Shown here: one piece after another, positions 36,288 to 45,482 of the stretch
Layout of the letters: every line of letters starts with the position of its first letter
How positions within the stretch are numbered: the stretch's first letter is position 1
DNA from: Kribbella sp. VKM Ac-2569
Lineage (GTDB): Bacteria > Actinomycetota > Actinomycetes > Propionibacteriales > Kribbellaceae
Direction: 5' to 3'
Length of the DNA stretch: 64,000 bases
NCBI RefSeq assembly: GCF_004216905.1
Contig: NZ_SGXJ01000001.1
Coordinates: 620,001-684,000 of the forward strand
Made by a program: the position numbers and the translations under genes
The notes under the pieces: model-generated
Database searches by the model: none
Seen by the model: the letters and a program-made list of their open reading frames with translations, nothing else
Told to the model about the DNA's origin: nothing

Positions 36288-37616
36288 TCAGCCGTACCGG
36301 CGGAACACGGGTTTCACGGGTCGGCCCCCCAGCCACGGATCCGGGCTCCCGAGTTCGAGGGCCGCGCGGTACTCCGAACAAGCCTTGGCCACGACCTCGA
36401 CGGTGCGGGCGATGTCGTCCGCGGTCAGCGCGCTGCTGACGACGAAGGACGGGCCGATCACCCCGCCGAGGATCAGCTCGCGCAGGAACAGCGTGCGGTA
36501 CGCCTGCGAGGGCACACCGTTCGCGTCGAGGGTCGCGAACACCAGGTTGCTCGCCCGCCCCCGCACCAGCACGTGGTCCTGGACCCCGGCCGCGGCCGCT
36601 GCCGCCCGGACGCCGGCCGCGAGTTCGTCGCCGAGCTCGTGCAGCCGGGCCGCGATACCTTCCTGCGCGTAGACGTCCATCACGGCCATCGCGGCCGCGA
36701 GAGAATGCGTCTCGGCGCCGTGGGTCGTGCTGAGCAGGAACACCCGTTCCCGGCTGTCCCGCAGTCCGCCGCGCTCCATCAGCTCGCGACGGCCGGCCAG
36801 CGCGGACACCGCGAAGCCGTTGCCGAGCGCCTTGCCGAACGTCGAGAGGTCGGGCGTCACGCCGTACAGGCCCTGGGCGCCGGACTCCGCGAAACGGAAG
36901 CCGGTGATCATCTCGTCGAAGATCAGCAGCGCACCGTACCGGTGCGCCAGGTCGCGCAGGCCTTCGAGATAGCCGGCCGGCGGATCCTGCTGCGTCGCGG
37001 CCTCGAGGATGAGACACGCGACCTCGCCGTCGTGGCGGCGGAGCATCTCCTCGGCCGCGGCCAGGTCGCCGTACGGGAAGCCGACGGTGAGGTCCGCGAT
37101 CTCGCCCGGGATGCCCGCAGACATCTCGGTCCGGGCGATGAACCAGTCGTCGATCGAGAAGAACGCGTGGTCGCTGCAGATCGCGACCAGCCGGCGACCG
37201 GTGACCGCGCGGGCCAGCTTGACCGCCGCGGTGGTGACGTCCGAGCCGTTCTTCGAGAACTTCACCATCTCGGCCGTCGGCACCGAGGTCAGGAAGCGTT
37301 CGGCAGCCTCCAGTTCGATGATGCTCGGGCGGACGAAGTTGGTGCCGCGGTCGAGCTCGCGCCGGACCGCCTCCAGCACCTTCGGATGGCAGTGCCCGAG
37401 GCTGACCGCCCGCAGACCGGAGCCGTACTCGATGTACTCGTTGCCGTCGACGTCCCAGACGTGCGCGCCGTCACCGCGGGCGATCACCGGCGCCAGGTCC
37501 TCGGGGAACTGGTCCTCGCCCTTGGCGTACGTGTGCGCACCGCCGGGGATCAGGTCGTGCAGCCGTTTGTTGGCCGCGACGGACTTCTCGAAGGACTTCT
37601 CAAAGGGTTTGGTCAT
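36288..37616 (-). CDS. Class III aminotransferase (glutamate-1-semialdehyde aminomutase-like)
   Basis: A 442-residue PLP enzyme. Landmarks are IPGGAHTYAKGEDQFPE, the cofactor-binding LIFDEMITGFRF near residue 225, and the Schiff-base lysine in STFGKALGNGFAVS near 254. It is not housekeeping HemL, since it sits inside a glycan operon and its start overlaps the upstream epimerase gene by four bases. In such clusters these enzymes aminate sugar or small-acid carbonyls. The substrate may be a keto-sugar made by the SDR and 3,5-epimerase in the same operon, or a side-chain acid that is later attached. It directly precedes the 2OG oxygenase gene. Confidence 0.85.
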   Translation of the reverse strand: MTKPFEKSFEKSVAANKRLHDLIPGGAHTYAKGEDQFPEDLAPVIARGDGAHVWDVDGNEYIEYGSGLRAVSLGHCHPKVLEAVRRELDRGTNFVRPSIIELEAAERFLTSVPTAEMVKFSKNGSDVTTAAVKLARAVTGRRLVAICSDHAFFSIDDWFIARTEMSAGIPGEIADLTVGFPYGDLAAAEEMLRRHDGEVACLILEAATQQDPPAGYLEGLRDLAHRYGALLIFDEMITGFRFAESGAQGLYGVTPDLSTFGKALGNGFAVSALAGRRELMERGGLRDSRERVFLLSTTHGAETHSLAAAMAVMDVYAQEGIAARLHELGDELAAGVRAAAAAAGVQDHVLVRGRASNLVFATLDANGVPSQAYRTLFLRELILGGVIGPSFVVSSALTADDIARTVEVVAKACSEYRAALELGSPDPWLGGRPVKPVFRRYG

Positions 37617-38161
37617 GTGAGCCTCGCAGTGGCGAGATCGAGCGACGCGGCGGCCCGGTCCCGGTCGGACATCAGCGTCACCGGCAGCGGCCACGGGATG
37701 TCCAGGTCGGGATCGTCGAAGCGGATTGCCACGTCCTCGGACGGGTCGTGCGCACGGTCGATGCGGTACGAGACGTCGGCGGGATCGGTGAGGGCCTGGA
37801 AGCCGTGTGCGCAACCGGCCGGCACGTACACCGTCACCTGGTTGTCGCCGGTCAGGTCGAACGTCTCCCGGTTCCGGTACGTCGGCGAGCCGGGACGCAG
37901 GTCGACGACGACGTCGAACACCGCGCCGTACGAGCAGCGCACCAGCTTGGCCTCACCCCGGCCGGACCTGGTGTGCATACCGCGGACGACGCCCTTCCGC
38001 GAACGGGAGATGCTGTCCTGCACGAAGCCGTCCGGGTCCAGACCGGCCTTCGCGATCACGTCGCGATCGAACGTGCGCGAGAAGAACCCGCGCTCGTCGA
38101 CGTGCGGCGCCGGCCGGAACAGGAACACCCCGGCGATCGCCGGTACCTCGATCACATCCAT
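37613..38161 (-). CDS. dTDP-4-dehydrorhamnose 3,5-epimerase family protein
   Basis: A 182-residue RmlC-like cupin. The catalytic His is in GVVRGMHTRSG near residue 62, and YVPAGCAHGFQALTD and SYRIDRAHDP follow. In bifunctional RmlC enzymes an aromatic residue usually lies near the position occupied here by AH; this might indicate a C3- or C5-only epimerase, though alignment is needed. No rmlA, rmlB or rmlD is in the window, so the usual dTDP-rhamnose pathway is not encoded here. A CDP- or other NDP-4-keto sugar from the neighbouring genes is the likelier substrate. It lies two bases after the pyruvyl transferase stop. Confidence 0.85.
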   Translation of the reverse strand: MDVIEVPAIAGVFLFRPAPHVDERGFFSRTFDRDVIAKAGLDPDGFVQDSISRSRKGVVRGMHTRSGRGEAKLVRCSYGAVFDVVVDLRPGSPTYRNRETFDLTGDNQVTVYVPAGCAHGFQALTDPADVSYRIDRAHDPSEDVAIRFDDPDLDIPWPLPVTLMSDRDRAAASLDLATARLT

Positions 38162-38163
38162 CG

Positions 38164-39402
38164 CTACTCCCCCCGCTCCACTGCGACGCGAGACGTCGTC
38201 CCCACCCCGAACAGCGCCGCGGACAGCACGTCGTACTGCCTTTTGAGTTCATGGATGAACTCGAGATTCTTGGCCTGCATGGCCGGCACGACCGACGCTC
38301 CCCGGACCTCGAGCGCGCGGAACTGGTTGATCAGCTGCGCCACGTCGAGGCTCTGGATCGGCTGCCGGAACTCGGCCAGCCGCATCTGCTCCATCAGCAC
38401 GTCGCTCTTGGTCCCGTAGCTGATCGAGATCGTGGGCTTCGACATCCTCAACGCCGACAGCACGTTGTGGTAGCGCGACGCGACGACCACGTCGACCCTG
38501 GCGAGCTGGCCCATCAGGTCACCGAGTCTCTCGACGGGCTCGTCGATCAGCCGCTCCTCGACGAGCTCCGGCCGCTTCTCCCGCAGGTCCTCGACGATGG
38601 CGTCGACCACGGTCCGGTCGATCGCGTCACCGGTGACGAGCCGGATCCGGTAGCCCTGGTCGACCAGCCAGCGGGCGAACTCGACGATCTTCTCGGTGTA
38701 TGTCGCGTAGACCTCGTGCTTGCGGGCCCGATCGGCGTTCACGCCGTAGTAGGCCATAACCCCGAGGCCGACGGTGCGGTGCGGGTGCTCCACAGGCACC
38801 GGCTCCGGCAGGCCGAAGGCGAGGTCGGGATACACCTCGTCCCGGCTGGTGTCGAGGCCCATCTGACGCATCGCGTCCCGGGAGTACTCGTCCCGGAAGG
38901 AGCGGTACGACGCCAGTCGCGCGGCACCCACGTACAGCCACCGGATGAGCCGCAGGTGCGTCGGGTTGGCGCCGACGTTGACGAACGCGGCTTTCGTACC
39001 GACGATCCGCGCCGACAACGCCATCAGGAACAGCGCGTACGGGAAGCCCCACGGCATCAGGTCGACCGTGGACTCGAACACCCCCATGCCGGGCACGATC
39101 ACGACGTCGTACTTGCGGATCACCAGCGGCATGCGGACCAGGTCGGCCACCTTGCCGAACGCCTTGCGCGCCACGTCACCGAGCCGCGAACGACCCGGGC
39201 CGTGCGCCTGGTACCAGGTGATGGCCACCGACGGGATGCCGTACTGGCGCTCGAACGCCTCGGGGCCGGCGCACACGCAACTGAGCTCGGCCTCCGGGTG
39301 CCGGGTGCGGATGAAGGACAGCATCGCGTCGAGCGAGCCGTGGTTGCCGAGGTTCCCGGATCCCAGCAGGCCGAAGAACGCCACCCGTGGCGCACGGGTC
39401 AT
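38164..39402 (-). CDS. Polysaccharide pyruvyl transferase family protein
   Basis: A 412-residue protein of the WcaK/CsaB family. It begins with VAFFGLLGSGNLGNHGSLDA and has the C-terminal block ASRYHNVLSALRMSKPTISISYGTKSD, both typical. Such enzymes transfer pyruvate from phosphoenolpyruvate to sugars as a ketal, adding negative charge, but several family members have other roles. The ATG at 39402 overlaps the GT2 stop by four bases. It belongs to the 11-gene operon and may decorate the repeat unit before export by the flippase two genes upstream. Confidence 0.85.
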   Translation of the reverse strand: MTRAPRVAFFGLLGSGNLGNHGSLDAMLSFIRTRHPEAELSCVCAGPEAFERQYGIPSVAITWYQAHGPGRSRLGDVARKAFGKVADLVRMPLVIRKYDVVIVPGMGVFESTVDLMPWGFPYALFLMALSARIVGTKAAFVNVGANPTHLRLIRWLYVGAARLASYRSFRDEYSRDAMRQMGLDTSRDEVYPDLAFGLPEPVPVEHPHRTVGLGVMAYYGVNADRARKHEVYATYTEKIVEFARWLVDQGYRIRLVTGDAIDRTVVDAIVEDLREKRPELVEERLIDEPVERLGDLMGQLARVDVVVASRYHNVLSALRMSKPTISISYGTKSDVLMEQMRLAEFRQPIQSLDVAQLINQFRALEVRGASVVPAMQAKNLEFIHELKRQYDVLSAALFGVGTTSRVAVERGE

Positions 39403-40307
39403 CTGGTCACCCCAGCTTCCGGCTCGAGCACGGTGTCCTCGATCCGTCGCGAACTGCCCGGCACCATCCGGCTGGCCATCCACAGCGCGAGGTACTGGTA
39501 GCACTTGCGCCGCTCCGCCGACGACAGCGGCGCCCGGCGGATCGCGCTGACGAATCCCCAGACGTACTCGACGAGCAGGCGCGGAACCGGATTGCGCAGC
39601 CGGTTGGCGCGCCGCGGATCCATGTTGGCGCTGCGGGCCCGGATGTTCGGCCGCGCGCGTTCGGCCCGGCCGGGGTGGTCGCGGCGGAAGAAGAGCTGCT
39701 CCGGCACCTGGTAGAACGGCCCGTGCAGACCGATCTCCGTGACGAAGGTCCGGTCCGCGTGGTGATAGCTGTCGTGCAACGGCGTACGGCGGATGACGTC
39801 GGACCGGATCACTCCGTAGAAGTCGTCACCACCGACCGCGAACAGCATGCTGCGGAACCGCTCGGACGGCCGCGGGTCATCGGTCGCCAGCGGGTACTCG
39901 ACCGGCAGGACGATCCGGCCCGCGGGGTCGATGATCGCCTGCCAGGCGTGGGCGAGCACGACGTCCGGGTTCTCGTCGAGCGCCTCGACGCACTTGAGCA
40001 GCAGATCGCGCCCGTAGAGGTCGTCGTGGGAGGCCCACTTGTGCAGTTCCCCGCGGCCCTCGGTGAAGACGAAGTTGTGATTGGGTCCGGCACCGATGTT
40101 GACCGGCTGCCGGACGTAGCTGATGCGCTCGTCGCGCGCGGCGTAGTCGCGGCAGATCTCCTGGGTGCTGTCCTCCGACGCGTTGTCCGAGATGATGAGC
40201 TCGAACTCCGTGTAACTCTGTCCGAGTAGCGCATCCAGTGACTGGGCGAGGTACTCCTCGCCGTTGTAGACGGGCAGTCCGACCGTCAGCCGGGGTGCTG
40301 CCTTCAT
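39399..40307 (-). CDS. GT2-family glycosyltransferase
   Basis: A 302-residue GT-A glycosyltransferase. The N-terminus LTVGLPVYNGEEYLAQSLDA is the classical family 2 start; the nucleotide-binding Asp is in IISDNASEDST and the metal-binding acidic pair in WASHDDLYGRDLLLK near residue 93. It has no membrane segments, so it works at the cytoplasmic face. Its start overlaps the flippase stop by four bases and its stop overlaps the pyruvyl transferase start. It is the only glycosyltransferase in this operon and may add the unusual sugar made by the same genes. Confidence 0.92.
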   Translation of the reverse strand: MKAAPRLTVGLPVYNGEEYLAQSLDALLGQSYTEFELIISDNASEDSTQEICRDYAARDERISYVRQPVNIGAGPNHNFVFTEGRGELHKWASHDDLYGRDLLLKCVEALDENPDVVLAHAWQAIIDPAGRIVLPVEYPLATDDPRPSERFRSMLFAVGGDDFYGVIRSDVIRRTPLHDSYHHADRTFVTEIGLHGPFYQVPEQLFFRRDHPGRAERARPNIRARSANMDPRRANRLRNPVPRLLVEYVWGFVSAIRRAPLSSAERRKCYQYLALWMASRMVPGSSRRIEDTVLEPEAGVTR

Positions 40308-41599
40308 GACGTCCTCACCTCTGTTCTTTGTACTTTGAGCCCGATCCGCAGGCTCGACCACCAGATCAGCGCACCGGCGAAGGTCGCGATCGCCGCGCCC
40401 CACGCAGATCCGTGGGCGCCGTCGACGACCGCTCCGGTCACCGTCGCGGTCAGATAGATCGCGGACGCCATCAGCTGGGACCGCAGACTCAGATGCGCCA
40501 TACCGAGCGCACGCAGGCCGGCCGACGCGCCCGTGGAGAAACTGGTACTCATCACGGCCAGCGTGGCGGGCACGATGAGGGCGGACGCGGGCAGCCAGAC
40601 CTCACCGAGCAACTCGCGTCCCCACGCGCCCGGCAGCGCGACGATCAGCAGCGTGCCCCAGGCAAGAGCGGCGGCAGCCTGGGCGCCTCCGAGTGCCAGG
40701 CAGAGGAGCGGCAGGTGCCGCGGTGAACGGCGCAGCACCCGCGCGGCCTCCGGCACGGCGAACAGGCCCACGCCGGTCAGGAGCATGTAGAACGGGCCCA
40801 GCAGGAGCTCCGCGCCCCGCACGGTACCGACGTCGGCCACGCCCGCGACCGCGCCCAGGACGTACATCCGCAGTTGGTACGCGCCGCTGAGGCTGACGTT
40901 CTCGAACAGGTACCGCAGGCCGAGCGCGCGCTGTTGCGAGAACCACATCCGGGCGCGCGACGGGCGCGGCAGGATATGAGCCTGCAGACCGCTGACCAGA
41001 GCCGCGACCGCTGCCGATCCACCCCACGCGATCACGAACAGGCCCACACTGGGCCGCATCGATGCGAGGAGCAACAACGGAACCAGGGTGGCGGCCCAGG
41101 TGAGGTCACTGATGAGTGCCTTGCCGCCTTGTCCCGAGGCGAAGAACGCGAACCGCCAGCTGTCCTGCAGCAGCAGCCCGGGCACGACCACGGCAAGGCC
41201 GAGGAAGGCCGCGCCGACCACGCCGTCGAGCAGCAGACCGACGACCGCGCAGAACGCACCGGCGACCAGCCCGACCATGATGGACATCCCGGACGACTTG
41301 GCCACCGCGGTCCGCCAGACCTGCCGGTCCACACCGCTGAAGCGGACTGTCAGCGGGTCGGTGGCCAGCCCGCGGGAGACATTGAGGATGACGCCGTACG
41401 TCACCCAGGCGAGGCTGAAGCCGCCGAACTCGGCCGCACCGAGCTCGCGCGCGACGAAGATCCCGACGACGAAGCTCACCGCGCTGGTCACGGCCTGATC
41501 GACCAGGCCCCAGCTGAGTCGGCCGACGATGCCGCGAGCGCGTCCGGGCGGCGCCTTGTGGCGACCGGACGACGCCTTGCGCTCCAGCGAGGTGGTCAT
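40304..41599 (-). CDS. Wzx-like polysaccharide flippase 2
   Basis: A 431-residue polytopic protein of the Wzx/MOP type with about twelve hydrophobic segments. It shares GxLVDQAVTSAVSFVVGIF and NVSRGLATDPLTVRFSG with the flippase at 29694, so they are paralogues of different age. The start codon overlaps the stop of the methyltransferase-like gene by four bases (ATGA). In this operon it should export the lipid-linked repeat unit carrying the modified sugar. The presence of two flippases supports two separate repeat units or strict substrate preference. Confidence 0.88.
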   Translation of the reverse strand: MTTSLERKASSGRHKAPPGRARGIVGRLSWGLVDQAVTSAVSFVVGIFVARELGAAEFGGFSLAWVTYGVILNVSRGLATDPLTVRFSGVDRQVWRTAVAKSSGMSIMVGLVAGAFCAVVGLLLDGVVGAAFLGLAVVVPGLLLQDSWRFAFFASGQGGKALISDLTWAATLVPLLLLASMRPSVGLFVIAWGGSAAVAALVSGLQAHILPRPSRARMWFSQQRALGLRYLFENVSLSGAYQLRMYVLGAVAGVADVGTVRGAELLLGPFYMLLTGVGLFAVPEAARVLRRSPRHLPLLCLALGGAQAAAALAWGTLLIVALPGAWGRELLGEVWLPASALIVPATLAVMSTSFSTGASAGLRALGMAHLSLRSQLMASAIYLTATVTGAVVDGAHGSAWGAAIATFAGALIWWSSLRIGLKVQRTEVRTS

Positions 41600-42711
41600 A
41601 ACTCGTGCGGTTCCGGGAGTGGTACGAGATAGGTCGCGCCCCAGCCGCCGTCGGCCTCGAGCTGGGCGATGATCTCGTCGGCGATGTCCCAGGTGAGGAC
41701 GAGGACGATGTCGGGTCGCGCGGCCTTCAGGTCCTCGATCGGACGGATCGGCACCATGCAGCCACCCGGCACGCGGCGGCCGTGCTTGCCGGGGGCGAGG
41801 TCGACGGTGAACGGCAGCAGATCCGTTGTCACCTTGCTGAGGTCGAGGAGCACCGGCGCCTTGGAAGGAGCGCCGTACCCGAGGACCGTTCGTCCGGCGG
41901 CCTTGTGCCGGGTCAGCGCGTCGTGCAGCGCGCCGGCCGCATGCGACGCGGCCTCCTGCAGACTGCCGAGCTGTACCTCGTCGGCGATGCCCGCGGCGTC
42001 CTCGTCCTCCAGCACCACGTCGACCGAAGCGTCAGGTTTCGCATCGGCCGCGTGCCGGAGCATCACCATCAGGCTGCCGCCGAACATGTCGACCTGCTGC
42101 ACCGACTCGACCGCCAGACCGTGTACGGCGGCGAGGTTCCGCAGTGCGCGCAGCGAGACATACGCCCAGTGCCCGTGGCGGATCGTGTCGAACTGGTTCC
42201 CGACGAACAACGGCAACAGGTGGTGGAACTCCATCACCAGCAGGCCGCCCGGCGCGAGCCGATCCGCCCGCAGCTTCAGCATCTCGCCGTACTGCGGCTC
42301 GTGCACGATGCCGTGCACGTCGATGACCAGATCGGCCTTCTCACCCTCACCGGCCAGCCGCGAGCCAGCGGCGTACAGATGCTCGAGCCAGGAACCCCCG
42401 TGGTGGCTGGCGAACTCGAAGACGACGCTGTTGTGCAGCTCGGGGTACTCCGTGAGCAGCTCCTTCACCGACTTCTCGGCATGCGCGATGCTCGTCGCGG
42501 ACTCCACCGCCAGCGGCTCCTCCGGCAGTTGCGCCTCGACCGGACCGAGCTGGACCAGCGTGCAGGCCCGGCACAGCCACAACTCGAGCGGCCAGCGCGG
42601 ATCCGGACCCGGTGTGTCCACGGGCGGGAAGTAGTCGGCACACGGCTGTGGCCCCAGATCGACCACCGGTACGACGTTCTCCGCGGCGCACCCACGACAC
42701 TTGAAGCTCAC
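41596..42711 (-). CDS. Diverged C-methyltransferase-like protein
   Basis: A 371-residue protein of the NovU/TylC3-type sugar C-methyltransferase family: an N-terminal zinc-ribbon (CRGCAAEN with a second pair CRAC) and the C-terminal domain TVLGYGAPSKAPVLL plus VDLAPGKHGRRVPG. The central SAM domain is altered: the usual EAASNDGYLL motif reads EFASHHGGSW, and the catalytic YHEHYSYL reads RHGHWAYV. It is also about 40 residues shorter than its intact paralogue at 44238. It may be inactive, structural, or act on another substrate. The GTG at 42711 follows AAGGGGG; an ATG at 42732 lacks a ribosome binding site. The last sense codon is the rare TTA. Confidence 0.8.
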   Translation of the reverse strand: MSFKCRGCAAENVVPVVDLGPQPCADYFPPVDTPGPDPRWPLELWLCRACTLVQLGPVEAQLPEEPLAVESATSIAHAEKSVKELLTEYPELHNSVVFEFASHHGGSWLEHLYAAGSRLAGEGEKADLVIDVHGIVHEPQYGEMLKLRADRLAPGGLLVMEFHHLLPLFVGNQFDTIRHGHWAYVSLRALRNLAAVHGLAVESVQQVDMFGGSLMVMLRHAADAKPDASVDVVLEDEDAAGIADEVQLGSLQEAASHAAGALHDALTRHKAAGRTVLGYGAPSKAPVLLDLSKVTTDLLPFTVDLAPGKHGRRVPGGCMVPIRPIEDLKAARPDIVLVLTWDIADEIIAQLEADGGWGATYLVPLPEPHEL

Positions 42712-42725
42712 TGCATCCCCCTTGT

Positions 42726-43376
42726 TCACCATGTCAGCGTGGCTTTGGCTGTCGTGAAGGCTTCGGCGTACGGCGCCCGGCACTCCATCCCCCGGAGCCG
42801 GGCCAGTCCGGCGAACACCTCTTCGTCGAACCAGTCGTGCGGGACCTGCGACGGGTACGCCTTGTGCAGCAGCGCCACCTTGTCCCGCAACTGCTCCTCG
42901 GTGAGTTCGACGTACAGCCACGGCCGGCCGAGGTCGCCGTCCCACTTGGGGATCTCGTAGTGCAGCACCAGATGGCTGCGCCACACGGTCGGCGCCAGCT
43001 CGGCGATCAGCCGGTGGTCCTGATGTGCGTCGTTCTTGCTCGGGGCAAGCACCAGGTCGGGCCGGCGGCTGCCGCGAGCCGTTGCCTCGAGCAACTCCTT
43101 GGTCTCGTTCCAGTACGCCGGCAGTCGCCCGTCCGGCAGCTCGGCCGACGTCACGGTGACCTCGCACTCCGGCAGGAACAGCTCCGCCGCGCGGCGGGCC
43201 TCCTCCAGGCGCACCGGCGTACCGGTCGCGATCACGAACTCGGCGGTCAGCTCCGGCACGGACTCGGCCAGCTTGAGCAGCGTGCCGCCGCAGCCGATCT
43301 CGATGTCGTCCGGATGCGCGCCGAGGGCGACCAGGTGGACCGGTCCGTCGATGAGGCCGAGCTGGAACGGCAGCAT
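42726..43376 (-). CDS. PIG-L/LmbE-family deacetylase
   Basis: A 216-residue zinc deacetylase. The metal motif is GAHPDDIEIGCGG near residue 20 (HPDD), with a further His pair in DAHQDHRLIAE near 115. The family removes acetyl groups from GlcNAc-containing lipids, mycothiol precursors and antibiotic sugars. Its position between a nucleotidyltransferase and a C-methyltransferase-like gene suggests an N-acetyl sugar intermediate as substrate, leaving a free amine. Its start touches the stop of the nucleotidyltransferase gene by one base. Confidence 0.88.
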   Translation of the reverse strand: MLPFQLGLIDGPVHLVALGAHPDDIEIGCGGTLLKLAESVPELTAEFVIATGTPVRLEEARRAAELFLPECEVTVTSAELPDGRLPAYWNETKELLEATARGSRRPDLVLAPSKNDAHQDHRLIAELAPTVWRSHLVLHYEIPKWDGDLGRPWLYVELTEEQLRDKVALLHKAYPSQVPHDWFDEEVFAGLARLRGMECRAPYAEAFTTAKATLTW

Positions 43377-44212
43377 CAGATCGCCACCACTACCGGCCCG
43401 CCGGCCGACAGGATCCGGCTGTGCTGCTCGCGGTTCTCGTGGCTCCACAATGCCCACGGCTTCTTGCCGGAGCGGTACAGCTCCTCGAGCTGGCTGCGTT
43501 CCTTGAGCGTGTCCATCGGCGCCCAGAACCCGTGGTGCGGGATCGCCTCCAGCTTGCTCATCGCGGCCAGCCGCGGGAACGCGTCGCCGACCAGGTCCTC
43601 GTCCTCGTGCAGGACGTCGAAGATCTCCTTCTTGATCACGAAGTACCCGCCGTTGATCCAGACGTTCAGGTCGGCGGCCGAGCGCAGCCCGGTGACCCGG
43701 GAGTCGGTGCCGAACTCGACGACGTGGAACGACGCCTGCGGCGGCACCGCGAGCAGGCTCGCGGTGATGTCGCTGGTCATCACGTGGTCGACGATCTTGT
43801 CCATCGGCGCGTCGGTCAGCACGTCGCCGTAGTTCGCCAGGAACGCGTCGTCGTCCTCCAGGTACGGGCGGACCCGGCGCAGCCGCTCACCGATGCTGGT
43901 GTCGATCCCCGTGTCGACGAAGGTGATCTTCCACTCGCTGATGTCGGAGTCGAGCAGCTCGACGTGCTGCCCGCCCTTGGTCATCACGAAGTCGTTGGAG
44001 ACCGTCTCCTCGTAGCGCAGGAAGTACTCCTTGACCGCGGACCCGCCGAAGCCCAGGCAGAGAATGAACTCGGTGTGGCCGAAGTGCGCGTAGTACCGCA
44101 TCACGTGCCACAGGACCGGCCGGTCGCCGATCGTCATCATCGGTTTCGGTGCGGAGTCCACGCCGCTGCGCATCCGCAACCCGAACCCCCCGCAGAAGAT
44201 CACGACCTTCAT
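43376..44212 (-). CDS. Glucose-1-phosphate cytidylyltransferase-like nucleotidyltransferase (RfbF-type)
   Basis: A 278-residue sugar-1-phosphate nucleotidyltransferase. The N-terminal VVIFCGGFGLRMRSG, the PKPMMTIGDRPVLWHVM block, FILCLGFGG-x3-KEYF and NGGYFVIKKEIFD all match RfbF-type enzymes, which make CDP-glucose from CTP and glucose 1-phosphate. Base preference is inferred from similarity. The next step of the classical route, CDP-glucose 4,6-dehydratase (RfbG), is not clearly present; the SDR at 45482 might fill it. It is 25 bases after the methyltransferase gene and touches the deacetylase gene. Confidence 0.85.
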   Translation of the reverse strand: MKVVIFCGGFGLRMRSGVDSAPKPMMTIGDRPVLWHVMRYYAHFGHTEFILCLGFGGSAVKEYFLRYEETVSNDFVMTKGGQHVELLDSDISEWKITFVDTGIDTSIGERLRRVRPYLEDDDAFLANYGDVLTDAPMDKIVDHVMTSDITASLLAVPPQASFHVVEFGTDSRVTGLRSAADLNVWINGGYFVIKKEIFDVLHEDEDLVGDAFPRLAAMSKLEAIPHHGFWAPMDTLKERSQLEELYRSGKKPWALWSHENREQHSRILSAGGPVVVAI

Positions 44213-44237
44213 CTGACTCCCCTTCCCCCCTACTACT

Positions 44238-45482
44238 TCAGATCACTTCGAGGCGCGGGATGGGTACGACGAACTTCGCGCCCCACTCCCGTGCGTAGCC
44301 GAGCTGGTGGACGATCTCCGCGCGCAGGTTCCACGGCAGGATCACGATGTAGTCGGGGCGCGTCTCGGCGAGGCGCTCCGGGGCGTGGATCGGGATGTGC
44401 GTGCCGGGCAGGAACATCCCGTGCTTGTGCGGGCTGCGGTCGACCGTGTACGGCAGCAGGTCCTCGCGGATGCCGCAGTGGTTGAGCAGCGTGTTGCCCT
44501 TACCGGGAGCGCCGTACCCGGCGACGAACTTGCCGTCGCGCTGTGCCTGGATCAGGAACTCGAGCAGATCGGACTTGATCTTGAACACCTCGGCCGCGAA
44601 GCCCAGGTGGCCCTCGACGCTGTGCAGGCCGGCGTCCTCCTCGTCCTGCAGCACCTTGCCGACCAGCTCGGTGGGCTCGCCCGCGGTCGCGGTCGGCGTG
44701 CTGAAGACCCGGAGCGAGCCGCCGTGGCTCTGCAGCTCCTGGACGTCGACGACCGTCAGGCCGGCCCTGTTGAGTGCGTCGGCCGCGGTCTTGAGCGTCA
44801 GGTACGAGTAGTGCTCGTGGTAGATCGTGTCGTACTGACGGTTCTCGATCAGCTGGAGCAGGTGCGGGAACTCGAGCGACACCAGGCCGTCGTCCTTCAC
44901 CAGCGCGCGCAGACCCTTCGCGAAGTCGACGATGTCCGGGACGTGCGCGAACACGTTGTTGCCGACGACAAGGTCCGCCTTGCCGTACCGCTGGGCAGCG
45001 TCGGTGCCGGTCGCCTCGCCGAGGAAGTAGCTCTCGGTGCGGATGCCCTTCTCGTTCGCGATCTTCGCGATGTTCGCGGCCGGCTCGATCCCGAGCACCG
45101 GGATGCCTTCGGCAACGGCGTGCTGCAACAGATAGCCGTCGTTGCTCGCGGCCTCGACGATCAAGCTGTTCTCGTTCAGCTGCAGCCGTTCCTGCATGTC
45201 GACGACGAACCGGCGGGCGTGCTCCACCCAGCTGGTCGAGTACGACGAGAAGTAGAGGTAGTCGCTGAAGACGTCGTCGGCGGCGACGTACGCCGGGAGC
45301 TGGACCAGCAGGCAGTTGTCGCAGATCCGCACGTTCAGCGGGTAGAACGTCTCACCGCTGTCGATCTGGTCGGCGCGCAGGAAGCTCTCACACGGCGGCG
45401 ACATACCGAGGTCGACGAACGTCCGGGTCAGCGGTTCGCCGCACAGGCGGCAGGCGACCGAATCCGTCACTGTGTCCGTCAT
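44238..45482 (-). CDS. SAM-dependent sugar C-methyltransferase
   Basis: A 414-residue enzyme with all features of the NovU/TcaB9/TylC3 family: N-terminal zinc ribbon (CRLCGEPL and CDNC), SAM motif IVEAASNDGYLLQHAV near residue 105, acidic loop LGIEPAANIAKIA, the catalytic YHEHYSYLT near 195, and a C-terminal GYGAPGKGNTLLNHCGI domain. These enzymes add a methyl group to C3 of an NDP-4-keto-6-deoxy sugar, producing branched sugars. GGAG lies close to its ATG, whose A overlaps the SDR stop. It is the intact partner of the diverged homologue at 41596. Confidence 0.9.
   Translation of the reverse strand: MTDTVTDSVACRLCGEPLTRTFVDLGMSPPCESFLRADQIDSGETFYPLNVRICDNCLLVQLPAYVAADDVFSDYLYFSSYSTSWVEHARRFVVDMQERLQLNENSLIVEAASNDGYLLQHAVAEGIPVLGIEPAANIAKIANEKGIRTESYFLGEATGTDAAQRYGKADLVVGNNVFAHVPDIVDFAKGLRALVKDDGLVSLEFPHLLQLIENRQYDTIYHEHYSYLTLKTAADALNRAGLTVVDVQELQSHGGSLRVFSTPTATAGEPTELVGKVLQDEEDAGLHSVEGHLGFAAEVFKIKSDLLEFLIQAQRDGKFVAGYGAPGKGNTLLNHCGIREDLLPYTVDRSPHKHGMFLPGTHIPIHAPERLAETRPDYIVILPWNLRAEIVHQLGYAREWGAKFVVPIPRLEVI

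Noticed and set aside
37613-38161. Calling a complete dTDP-rhamnose pathway from the RmlC-like gene
   Set aside because: No rmlA, rmlB or rmlD accompanies it, so only the epimerase family is claimed.
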